DNA from: Candidatus Bathyarchaeota archaeon
GTDB lineage: Archaea > Thermoproteota > Bathyarchaeia > Bathyarchaeales > B26-1
DNA: 6,943 nt
NCBI GenBank assembly: GCA_018396795.1
Contig: JAGTRH010000027.1
Coordinates: 4,246-11,188 of the forward strand
Reading direction: 5' to 3'
This document shows, in pieces, positions 1 through 6,943 of this stretch; within the stretch, counting starts at the first letter, position 1; every line of letters begins with the position of its first letter. Below the pieces are notes generated by a model that was not told the DNA's origin, made no database searches, and worked only from the letters and a program-made list of their open reading frames with translations. The position numbers and the translations under genes were made by a program.

Positions 1-56
1 TAGAGCGCTCCGGTTGAGCTTCATAAGCGATGGACCCAGTTCGCCATTTAGTGATA

Positions 57-70
57 GAAAAATTTAAAAG
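57..70 (+). promoter_or_regulatory. Archaeal BRE/TATA promoter of the M28-like/FtsX fusion gene
   Basis: A purine run (GAAAAA, 57-62) is followed directly by TTTAAAAG (63-70), matching the arrangement of an archaeal TFB-recognition element and TATA box. The box centre lies about 28 bases before the ATG at 95. Archaeal transcription usually starts about 25-27 bases downstream of the TATA centre, so the transcript should begin at roughly 91-95 and be leaderless or nearly so. There is no Shine-Dalgarno sequence before this ATG, which agrees. This is a pattern match only; no transcript data are available. Confidence 0.65.
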
Positions 71-94
71 CTTCGAATCGATATCTTAAATGAC

Positions 95-3000
95 ATGGTC
101 AAGAAAATACCAATAATTAGATACTATAGAAAGACTCTTTTTGCTCTTATAACAATCACTTTTCTTTTCTATACATTAAGAAATGATGTGAGTTATGCAT
201 CAAATATAGATTTCAGGATTATTTTCGATCATTTAAATATTGAAAATATTAGAGAGCATACAACTTACCTTACACATTTTTCATCAAGGTTTACTGGAAC
301 CGAAGGCTTCAAAGCGTCGGCGACTTATATATTAAAGGTTTTAGAAAGTTATGGATATAAACCAGTCCTCGAAAACTATACTCTTACGATTCCGGTAGAT
401 GATGGGGCTCAGATATTGATCGAAGAAGATGGAGTAGCGCATCGATCTATAAAAGCATATCCCCTTTTACCAAATACTGTAAATCCCTCTATTACACCCC
501 GTGAAGGAATTCGTGGTAAGTTGATCTATGGGGGATCAGCTCAGCTCCAAGAGTTTAATGGACAAGATGCAGACGGTGCAATAGTTCTATTAGAATATAA
601 TGTAAGACGGTTTTGGAAGAATGCAGCTATGCTTGGTGCCAAAGCCGTCATTTTCATAGAACCTACCGATACAAGTCAAGCTGAGTCAATGGAGAAAAGT
701 TTGAAGATACCTTTATCCTTTCCCAGAGTCTACGTAAATCGTGAAGACGGACTTTTCCTCCTGAATTTGATAAGGGAAAAGGGTTCAATTGAAGTTGTCC
801 TTCACTCTAAAATGCATTGGGAGAATGTAGAAGTTTCGAATATTATTGCTTTTCTTCAAGGAAGACCTAACAGCTACGAAACGATTGCCATCTCTGCTCA
901 TTATGATTCGGTATCACCTGTGCCTTCTATTGCACCAGGCGCTACTAGTGCGATAAATGTTGCAGCTTTACTTGAAATGGCGCGAGTTTTTTCAGAATTG
1001 CCAACTTTTCCGCGAAATATTATGTTCACATTCCTTTCAGGGCATGCACAAGGAATGTGGGGTGCAAGGGAATTCGTTGACAGACACTTTAATGAAATTG
1101 GTAGTCCAATAAAGATGATGATAGGACTTGATCTAAGCTACGAAGGTCAGGATGTAGGGCTTTATGCCAGAGGCAACGTATATCCCTATAAATTAGCGGT
1201 TGATGCTAGGCGTTTTGGATGGGTGAACGATAGAATTCTTGGACAATACGTTCCTATTCTAAAGGAACAGATGAAAAAATCCTATAAAGTTGTTTCGGCT
1301 ATGTTTCCCACAGAGCCTATAGCTGATCCGTATTTAATGTATTTTGACACAGACCCATTCACCTTGGCAGGTGGAGTGGGTATAACTTTTCATACGACCA
1401 ATATCCTTCGACGGTTAGAATCAACACCTTTAGATCGACCAGAATTCATCAACTACGAAAACCTAGTTCCTCAGATAGAAGTAGTTTTCGCGTGCATATA
1501 TGGCTTTGCATTGGAGGGAAATCTTCCAGTTTATAGTGCTCCAACAAGAATAGAATCAGATGGAGGCTTTGCAGTTATCGAAGGTATTGTGGGTGTATAT
1601 AACCTCACAACAGCTTGGTACGATCCTTTTTCAAATGAGGGTTCGATTGTCCACATTCAATGGGATATCCCATATACTGAAAGCCAAGCCCAATTTGTTC
1701 CAGGAGGTGTTGCTGAAACACCTACCTTTGATATTTTTATGAAACCAGATCCTAATGGTTCATTTATTGTCAAAGGGATAAAACCTCTTACAGCGATAAG
1801 ATTGGAGGCTTACGTTGTAAACCAATCCTCTGGTAAGTTAACGCATGCTACCGATTTTGGCGTCTATGGGCTAGGTAAAGGTTATGCAACACCTCCAGCT
1901 ACAGCAACAACCCCAGGTGGAGCTTACGTGTATCTTTACCAAGGAATTACTCAAATCTGGCTACCAGTTTTTGAGGCAGGAAGCATCACTCTCTTCATGA
2001 TTTTAGACCCCACTACCGCTACCGCAGGTAAGTTAAGCATAAGAAATTATAACTTTTATAGTCACGATTGGAACCTTCATCACGCAGAAGATGTCGCAAG
2101 ATCTGATGTAATGGTATTCGTTCCTAATTCCAATCCTACAGAATTGTTGATATTCTTAGGCGGAGAGACAACCGCTTACCCATTAGCAGTGCTCTCAAAT
2201 TTCTCTTCAGAGAATCCACAAGGTACTGGATATTTTGTAGATATTGGAGAAAATTTGATCATAAAATTCACGCCGTATCTGGTAGCAAAGCAGATTTATT
2301 TTCTAATGAGCAATAGACTTAATATAATAGCCCAGTACCATGTCTATGATGCACAAGCGCAAGATTACAAAAAGAGAGCCGATGAAAATATGAAGTTAGC
2401 TGAGAAAGCCCTTATTGAAAGACAATATGACTCTCTTATTGCTTATTCGTTAGCTGCATGGAGTTACAGTAGATCTGCTTATCTTGCTCTTATGAGATTG
2501 GTGATAGATCTCATACAAACTACAATCGTCTTTTTTATTCTAATGATACCTTTATGTTTCATTATCACCAAGTCATTAATGGGAATGAAATCTGGTCTTA
2601 AACAACTCTTATTTTTTATCTTTTTCTTTCTTATTTTAACTATAAACCTCTATTTCCTACATCCAGGTTTTCATATAGCATTCAATGTTTTTATGATACT
2701 TATCGCTGCAACTCTCTCAGTATTTGGTTTTCTCGTTGTTCTTCTTTCAAGTAGCGACTTCCTCGCTGTTACAAAAGCTATTCAAGAAAAAGTTTTAGGT
2801 ACTCACGTCCAAGAAATAAGTAAATTAACCGTTTTCACTCACGCTTTATCGGTTGGCGTCGAGAATATTAAGAAACATCGAACAAGAAGCTTTCTCACCT
2901 TAACTGCCCTCATTCTTGTCACGATATCAATGATAGCTCTCACATCAGCCTCCTTCTATACTCACATACTAGCTACTATCAAATTGGGGGATACTCCATA

Positions 3001-4501
3001 TAATGGATTTCTTATTAGAGATCCAAGTTTTTCCCCTCAATCCGAGGAAATGGCACGCATTTTGGAAGGCCTTCGTCACCTTAATGCAAAAATTACAGAA
3101 CGTACCTGGGTTGTTCAGACAATTGGTTTCACGCTTGAGAAAGGGGTCGTTGCAGAGGCTGTATATGGATTATCTGAAAAGGAAGAGCTTTTCACAGGTG
3201 TAAGTAAAGCCTTAGTTAAGGGACGTTTTTTTTCTTCTGAGGATAAATACGCAGTTATTCTAAGTGAACATTTAGCAAATGCACTCGAAAAAACTGTAGG
3301 AGATACTCTCGAATGGATGGGTTTGAAACTCACAATAGTAGGAATATTTAAACTTGACACTTGGATGCAAATAAAGGATTTAGATACATTTACGCTCGCT
3401 CCTATCAAATGGACATCGGAGGGGGCTATGACATGTCCTATGGATAAAGTACTAATAGTTCCATATTCTCTTTTGATGTCTCAATTTAATTATTTTCCAT
3501 ATAGTATTGCAGTGAAGATTAACAAGACTGAAGATGTTTTTGCTTTTGCATCTGATTTAGCTCTACAGATGGTCCATGTAACTATTTATGCTGGTTGTGA
3601 AGGAAAATTGGTCGTATATAGTCCTGTAACTTTTTATGGCGTGACTGGAGGTGAAACCCTATCTATACCATTTATAGTCACCTTTTTCATAGTTTTAAAT
3701 GTCATGCTAACTTCAGTATATGAGAGAATTAAAGAGATTTATGTATATAGTACAGTCGGTGCTGATCCAAGATCCATTTCCTTAATGTTTCTTACGGAAG
3801 CAACGATTATCGGTGTAGCCAGTGCGGGGTTAGGATATGAGCTTAGTCTACTTGTTATGGCTTTCATGGATTGGTTTAATTTATTCCCCAAAGGACTTTA
3901 CCTTAATTACGCGTCAACCTTTGCAGCACTTTCTGTCTTAATCATTATAACTATTACTATCTCATCTACATTATTTCCAGCCTTAAAAGCGTCCAAACTC
4001 GTGACCCCATCTCTTATGAGAAAATGGCGCATATCTACTGAACCTAAAGGTGATTTATGGAATATCCCACTACCCTTCAGTATGGGTAAAGATGAAGCTA
4101 GGGCTATGATGATGTATATGGCTGAGTACTTAGCTGCAACGGTATCCTCCTATGGAGTCTTTATGGTCGAAGGAACTATTTCATTTGATGAATTGTCTAA
4201 CGCTTACCTCCTCAAATTTCAAAGCAGGCTCGCACCTTATGACCAAGGCATCGTTCAAGATGTTACTCTATTTGCTCAAGGAGAAGACATTAATATGAAT
4301 TTTGCATTATTGCTTAAACGTCTTTATGGTGAGATAGATTCTTGGATACTAGCAAACCACCGTTTTGTAGATCGATTAAGAAAACAATTCCTCTACTGGA
4401 GAGCGCTACCTCCAAAAGAAAAGGAGAGATACTTCAATGTTGAATTCGAAGATATTATTAAAGGTTTCCTCGCATTCCGTAAGGGGAATGGAAAAAACTA
4501 G
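95..4501 (+). CDS. Membrane protein: M28 peptidase-like ectodomain with PA insert, fused to an FtsX/MacB-type permease
   Basis: This 1468-residue protein has several modules. Residues 12-28 form a signal anchor after a basic N-terminus. Residues about 42-475 are M28-aminopeptidase-like, with a PA-like insert at about 135-245. AHYDSV (268-273) matches the first zinc-ligand motif, and D346 and H433 are plausible later ligands. The bridging-Asp region reads PGATSAIN (281-288), and the usual Glu-Glu pair is replaced in SGHAQG (315-320), so catalysis is doubtful. Residues about 480-725 are beta-rich and 751-800 form a helical stalk. Membrane helices lie at about 801-825, 835-856 and 859-885. The FtsX/MacB unit follows: a basic segment ENIKKHRTRS (923-932), a helix at 932-958, an extracytoplasmic domain at 960-1185, and helices at about 1187-1209, 1226-1257 and 1272-1298, with the hallmark YERIKEI and GADPRSI. 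A cytoplasmic tail spans 1311-1468. The start is supported by the promoter spacing. FtsX-type permeases normally work with an ABC ATPase, and none is visible here. The fold assignments are by eye; the exact role is unknown. Confidence 0.92.
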   Translation: MVKKIPIIRYYRKTLFALITITFLFYTLRNDVSYASNIDFRIIFDHLNIENIREHTTYLTHFSSRFTGTEGFKASATYILKVLESYGYKPVLENYTLTIPVDDGAQILIEEDGVAHRSIKAYPLLPNTVNPSITPREGIRGKLIYGGSAQLQEFNGQDADGAIVLLEYNVRRFWKNAAMLGAKAVIFIEPTDTSQAESMEKSLKIPLSFPRVYVNREDGLFLLNLIREKGSIEVVLHSKMHWENVEVSNIIAFLQGRPNSYETIAISAHYDSVSPVPSIAPGATSAINVAALLEMARVFSELPTFPRNIMFTFLSGHAQGMWGAREFVDRHFNEIGSPIKMMIGLDLSYEGQDVGLYARGNVYPYKLAVDARRFGWVNDRILGQYVPILKEQMKKSYKVVSAMFPTEPIADPYLMYFDTDPFTLAGGVGITFHTTNILRRLESTPLDRPEFINYENLVPQIEVVFACIYGFALEGNLPVYSAPTRIESDGGFAVIEGIVGVYNLTTAWYDPFSNEGSIVHIQWDIPYTESQAQFVPGGVAETPTFDIFMKPDPNGSFIVKGIKPLTAIRLEAYVVNQSSGKLTHATDFGVYGLGKGYATPPATATTPGGAYVYLYQGITQIWLPVFEAGSITLFMILDPTTATAGKLSIRNYNFYSHDWNLHHAEDVARSDVMVFVPNSNPTELLIFLGGETTAYPLAVLSNFSSENPQGTGYFVDIGENLIIKFTPYLVAKQIYFLMSNRLNIIAQYHVYDAQAQDYKKRADENMKLAEKALIERQYDSLIAYSLAAWSYSRSAYLALMRLVIDLIQTTIVFFILMIPLCFIITKSLMGMKSGLKQLLFFIFFFLILTINLYFLHPGFHIAFNVFMILIAATLSVFGFLVVLLSSSDFLAVTKAIQEKVLGTHVQEISKLTVFTHALSVGVENIKKHRTRSFLTLTALILVTISMIALTSASFYTHILATIKLGDTPYNGFLIRDPSFSPQSEEMARILEGLRHLNAKITERTWVVQTIGFTLEKGVVAEAVYGLSEKEELFTGVSKALVKGRFFSSEDKYAVILSEHLANALEKTVGDTLEWMGLKLTIVGIFKLDTWMQIKDLDTFTLAPIKWTSEGAMTCPMDKVLIVPYSLLMSQFNYFPYSIAVKINKTEDVFAFASDLALQMVHVTIYAGCEGKLVVYSPVTFYGVTGGETLSIPFIVTFFIVLNVMLTSVYERIKEIYVYSTVGADPRSISLMFLTEATIIGVASAGLGYELSLLVMAFMDWFNLFPKGLYLNYASTFAALSVLIIITITISSTLFPALKASKLVTPSLMRKWRISTEPKGDLWNIPLPFSMGKDEARAMMMYMAEYLAATVSSYGVFMVEGTISFDELSNAYLLKFQSRLAPYDQGIVQDVTLFAQGEDINMNFALLLKRLYGEIDSWILANHRFVDRLRKQFLYWRALPPKEKERYFNVEFEDIIKGFLAFRKGNGKN

Positions 4502-4504
4502 AAG

Positions 4505-4511
4505 AAGGTGA
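4505..4511 (+). promoter_or_regulatory. Shine-Dalgarno site of the OPT-like gene; favours the ATG at 4518
   Basis: GAAGGTG followed by A contains GGTGA (4507-4511), complementary to the 3' end of archaeal 16S rRNA. It abuts the ATG at 4512 with no spacer but lies six bases before the in-frame ATG at 4518, a normal spacing. The second ATG is therefore the more likely start, shortening the protein by two residues. The site sits just after the stop codon of the upstream gene, as expected for a gene translated from an operon mRNA. Confidence 0.7.
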
Positions 4512-4517
4512 ATGAAA

Positions 4518-6485
4518 ATGGTATCAAATGATAATTATCCAGAAACTTATCCAACTAGTTATCAACCAGCTATTACATGGAGAACCCTATGTGCCCTCTT
4601 ATTCGCCGCTGCCGCCGTTCAACCAATGGTCATATACCTTTCGCTCGTTGGTTCTGAAGCCCTTATTGGTTTAAGTTTAATCACTTATGGTGGAGGCTTC
4701 GGGATGGGCTACAGTATGTATATCTTTACTTCGGTGGGAGGCCAAATTCTCTGGCTTGTGGTACTGTTATGGAATTGGTTAGCTAGGATAGCAGGAAGAC
4801 CACTTTCTCGTAAGGAAGTATTCATGATATACACTTTCTATCCCGTTACTGTTGGCGCAGCCCTTCTATTTATAAATCCCATCTTTAACCTATATGTCGC
4901 TAACAGTGAGATAATAAAGGGTCTTGGACTAGCAGAATTTATTCCTTGGTGGTGGGCCCCAAGGGGTCTCCTCGGGCAGGCCTCTTTTGCTTCACGAAGC
5001 CTTTTCTCTCAAGGCATGTTAGCTCCCACCTTACTTTCCTTACTTCTCTTCATTCTCCAGGCATTATGTGGCATATCGTTAGGAGTATTCTCCTATCAAC
5101 GCTTTGCAATTGTCGAGAAGTTGGATTTTCCTGCGGCAACAACGAGTGCTACCGGCCTTTTGGCTATTGCAGATAGAAACCCCAAGACAATGAGGCCTTT
5201 GGTCGTTGGAATAGGGTTAGGCTTAATCTTTGGCCTCTTTAGCTTTGCCCTACCAACAATCATGATGGCCCCCTCCCTCACATTCATTCCACGTGGGCTC
5301 ATAGACTTTACATATCTGGTTGAAACCGCTTACCCTGGGGCAGCTTTTGGTATTGATGTTACATGGACAAACATTGCTATAGGTTTTGTAATTCCTATAC
5401 AAATTTTAATAATCCAAGCTATAACAAGTATATTAGCTAGAACTATTGGTAACTTTCTTCTTGTACAGTATGGAATATGGCCAGATTGGGCTCCAAATTA
5501 TGGTTTAGGTTGGAACTTTGCCCGTTCAAGTCTCTATTTCTGGACTAGCGTTACGATAGGCCTCTCCTTGGCTGCTGCTCTCATTCCCATGATACTTCAT
5601 CCTCGAAGGCTCGCAAATGTCTTTAAACTTTTAATGAGAGGTTCCTCAAGAAATATCCGAGAAGAAATTTCTCCTAAAATCCTCCTTTTTGCCTTTGCAG
5701 GCTCAACATCTCTTGCGGTTATATTGTTTAACCAACTAGTACCAGATTTTCCAGCATACATTCTTCCGGTATTCATAATGGGTTGGTCTTTCTTTGGAAC
5801 TGTAGTCGCTGCAAATGCCTCAGGCGTGACTTTCCAAGGTTTCTGGATTCCATACCTGAAGGAATCTTTAATCTACTATAGCGGATACAAAAATCCTTCA
5901 GGTTGGTTTGCAAAAGATTACTTGATGCTAAGTCAAGAAGGAGCCAGTCATTGTGCGAACCTTAAGATGGCTAATCTTTGTGGTGTGAGTACAAAGGAGT
6001 ATGTAACAGTTTTTGCAATCTCTATGATAATTTCCATACTATTCGGCTTGATATATGCATCACTTTTTTGGACAACAGCACCCATTCCATCAAGCGTTTA
6101 TAGGTTTACTGTCGAGGGATGGCCAATAATGGCACTTGAAATGAGTAGATGGACCAAATGGCTTTGGACTGGTGTAATATTCAAAACTGACATAATCTTA
6201 TTGTCCCTCGGCATTGGCTCAGCTATTGCAGTTGCAAGTGATTTTGTAGGTCTTCCATGGGTTCTAATAGCAAGCATTACAGGAATTAATACCATGCCTT
6301 CAATAGCACTCTCACAACTCATTGGGGGCATATTAAGCAAGGTTCTCGAAAGTCAGATTGGAAATACATGGAAGAATGCAAAAGCTTTAATCACAGTAGG
6401 AATATTCATCGGTAACGGTATCATGTTGGGTTTCGGATCGACTTTCGGCATAATAAGAGGATCGATGTGGGTCCTCCCCTACTAA
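4518..6485 (+). CDS. Polytopic membrane protein, OPT oligopeptide transporter-like (or DUF6785/DUF6784-like)
   Basis: This 655-residue protein has about 12-14 hydrophobic helices, for example near residues 22-44, 73-91, 101-125, 166-193, 226-250, 282-306, 338-360, 386-408, 412-436, 495-520, 553-574 and 623-646. There is no cleavable signal peptide. Three stretches recall OPT transporters: TWRTL just before the first helix, EKLDFPAATTSATG (200-213; compare the OPT pattern of a Leu-x-Phe/Tyr-Pro followed by small residues), and NLKMANLCGVSTKEY (481-495; compare the OPT 'dlK-G-llG-sprkq' segment before a membrane helix). LSRKEVFMIY (96-105) also resembles the DUF6785 type, so the family call is moderate. 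OPT proteins carry oligopeptides or metal chelates across the membrane by ion coupling; the substrate here cannot be read. The gene follows the M28-like/FtsX gene by 16 bases (10 if the ATG at 4512 is used), so the two are very probably co-transcribed. It ends in tandem stops, TAA then TAG. Confidence 0.9.
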   Translation: MVSNDNYPETYPTSYQPAITWRTLCALLFAAAAVQPMVIYLSLVGSEALIGLSLITYGGGFGMGYSMYIFTSVGGQILWLVVLLWNWLARIAGRPLSRKEVFMIYTFYPVTVGAALLFINPIFNLYVANSEIIKGLGLAEFIPWWWAPRGLLGQASFASRSLFSQGMLAPTLLSLLLFILQALCGISLGVFSYQRFAIVEKLDFPAATTSATGLLAIADRNPKTMRPLVVGIGLGLIFGLFSFALPTIMMAPSLTFIPRGLIDFTYLVETAYPGAAFGIDVTWTNIAIGFVIPIQILIIQAITSILARTIGNFLLVQYGIWPDWAPNYGLGWNFARSSLYFWTSVTIGLSLAAALIPMILHPRRLANVFKLLMRGSSRNIREEISPKILLFAFAGSTSLAVILFNQLVPDFPAYILPVFIMGWSFFGTVVAANASGVTFQGFWIPYLKESLIYYSGYKNPSGWFAKDYLMLSQEGASHCANLKMANLCGVSTKEYVTVFAISMIISILFGLIYASLFWTTAPIPSSVYRFTVEGWPIMALEMSRWTKWLWTGVIFKTDIILLSLGIGSAIAVASDFVGLPWVLIASITGINTMPSIALSQLIGGILSKVLESQIGNTWKNAKALITVGIFIGNGIMLGFGSTFGIIRGSMWVLPY

Positions 6486-6508
6486 TAGTTGCAAGCATTA
6501 GAAGCTAC

Positions 6509-6538
6509 TGGGCTCCTTTCCCAATTGTAAACCTTTTT
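6509..6538 (+). terminator. Weak terminator-like hairpin and T-run after the OPT-like gene
   Basis: TGGG (6509-6512) can pair with CCCA (6520-6523) over a seven-base loop, and a run of five T lies at 6534-6538. Archaeal RNA polymerase can terminate on oligo-T runs even without a hairpin, so the run is the more relevant part. The stem is only four base pairs and the T-run is short, so partial read-through into the next gene is likely. I see no convincing BRE/TATA pair at the right distance before the ATG at 6568, which leaves open whether that gene belongs to the same operon. Confidence 0.25.
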
Positions 6539-6567
6539 CAGCAAGAAAACTAATTATTACTCTTGAA

Positions 6568-6943
6568 ATGGAATTCACTACCCTCGGCTGGCAAGGCTTT
6601 ACGCTTGAAGTCCCTAAATCTTGGATCCTTGTGGGCGAGAAAGGTAGCTTTACTCACGGAGTATTACAACTGGGTGATGGAATTTTCCCAAGGTTAAAGA
6701 TAAAATGGTCTTCAAGTGCCTCCAACCTTTCGAAACTTACGAAAGAATATGAGTCATCCTTGAGAAAAACATATAAGAACATCACTATCCTCAGAAAATG
6801 GAAAAAATGCATAATGGAACACGAGTCTGTGTTGTTCCATTGGGAGTCAATACCAGCTGAAGGTTTTGCTGGAATATGGAATTGCGACAGATCAAATAGG
6901 AATGTGATCCTTGAATTTTCTTTCAGAACAGAAGAGTTCTGGC
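6568..6943 (+). CDS. Hypothetical soluble beta-rich protein, 3' end beyond the window
   Basis: An open frame begins at the first ATG after an in-frame TAG at 6499-6501 and stays open for 125 codons to the window edge, so the C-terminus is missing. The translation alternates polar and hydrophobic residues as in beta strands: LGWQGFTLEVPKSWIL (7-22), then GVLQLGDG and PRLKIKW (31-47), a basic amphipathic helix at about 52-70, and strands around 84-92 and 112-118. There are two cysteines, C81 and C106, the latter in GIWNCDRSNR (102-111). No signal peptide or membrane helix is visible, so it is probably cytoplasmic. No Shine-Dalgarno sequence precedes the ATG. I do not recognise a named family. 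It lies 82 bases after the OPT-like gene on the same strand, so it may be co-transcribed. Residue composition and the absence of stops support a real gene, but its function is unknown. Confidence 0.72.
   Translation, partial: MEFTTLGWQGFTLEVPKSWILVGEKGSFTHGVLQLGDGIFPRLKIKWSSSASNLSKLTKEYESSLRKTYKNITILRKWKKCIMEHESVLFHWESIPAEGFAGIWNCDRSNRNVILEFSFRTEEFW

Noticed and set aside
1..94. Possible tail of an upstream gene or a structured RNA: short open stretches ending at 49-51 and 65-67 on the + strand, open frames on the - strand, and a more GC-rich composition.
   Set aside because: The stretches are too short to show coding character, no frame is favoured, and no tRNA cloverleaf or T-arm consensus can be formed. 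Only the promoter at 57-70 is supportable.
3226..3233. Run of eight T inside the fusion gene, a possible slippage site or internal terminator.
   Set aside because: It encodes in-frame Phe-Phe-Ser within a continuous reading frame and the FtsX domain continues intact after it. Nothing indicates programmed frameshifting or truncation.
3115..3408. 97-codon open frame on the - strand.
   Set aside because: It lies wholly inside the extracytoplasmic domain of the FtsX unit, whose frame is strongly supported. It has no own promoter or ribosome site and a low-complexity, Ser-rich translation typical of an antisense shadow.
6098..6340. 80-codon open frame on the - strand.
   Set aside because: It is antisense to membrane helices of the OPT-like gene, with no initiation signal and no recognisable protein features.
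1..6943. CRISPR arrays, insertion sequences, attachment sites or large repeats.
   Set aside because: No regularly spaced repeats, transposase genes, terminal inverted repeats or target-site duplications were seen on either strand.

Overview
The window looks archaeal. It is AT-rich. The first gene has a purine-rich BRE-like stretch followed by a TTTAAAAG TATA box (57-70), about 28 bases before its ATG, which is the layout of a leaderless archaeal transcript. The second gene, downstream in the same operon, has a Shine-Dalgarno GGTGA. The protein types (a very large M28-like/FtsX fusion and an OPT-like carrier) also suit an uncultivated archaeon, possibly of the Thermoproteota/Bathyarchaeia kind, but the sequence alone does not fix the lineage.

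Layout. Positions 1-94 hold the promoter and no gene I can support. Positions 95-4501 encode a 1468-residue membrane protein. It has an N-terminal signal anchor, an M28 aminopeptidase-like ectodomain with an inserted PA-like domain, two beta-rich segments, a helical stalk, three extra membrane helices, a MacB/FtsX-type permease unit and a long cytoplasmic tail. Ten bases of non-coding DNA or fewer separate its stop from the next gene (start 4512 or, more likely, 4518; end 6485), which encodes a 655-residue polytopic protein resembling the OPT oligopeptide transporter superfamily (or the related-looking DUF6785/DUF6784 type). After an 82-base gap with a weak terminator-like signal, a third gene begins at 6568 and runs off the right edge. 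Its visible 125 residues look like a soluble beta-rich protein that I cannot assign to a family. All three genes are on the + strand.

How they may work together. The tight spacing of the first two genes implies one operon. The first protein has a peptidase-shaped outer domain, but the positions that normally carry the bridging Asp and the Glu-Glu pair of M28 enzymes are changed (to a GATSAIN stretch and to SGHAQG). The ectodomain is therefore more likely a peptide-binding or receptor module than an active enzyme. Coupled to an FtsX-type mechanotransmission unit and encoded beside an OPT-like carrier, it suggests a surface system for sensing or handling peptides. No ABC ATPase, which FtsX/MacB-type permeases normally need, is present in the window. 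The functional link is inference.
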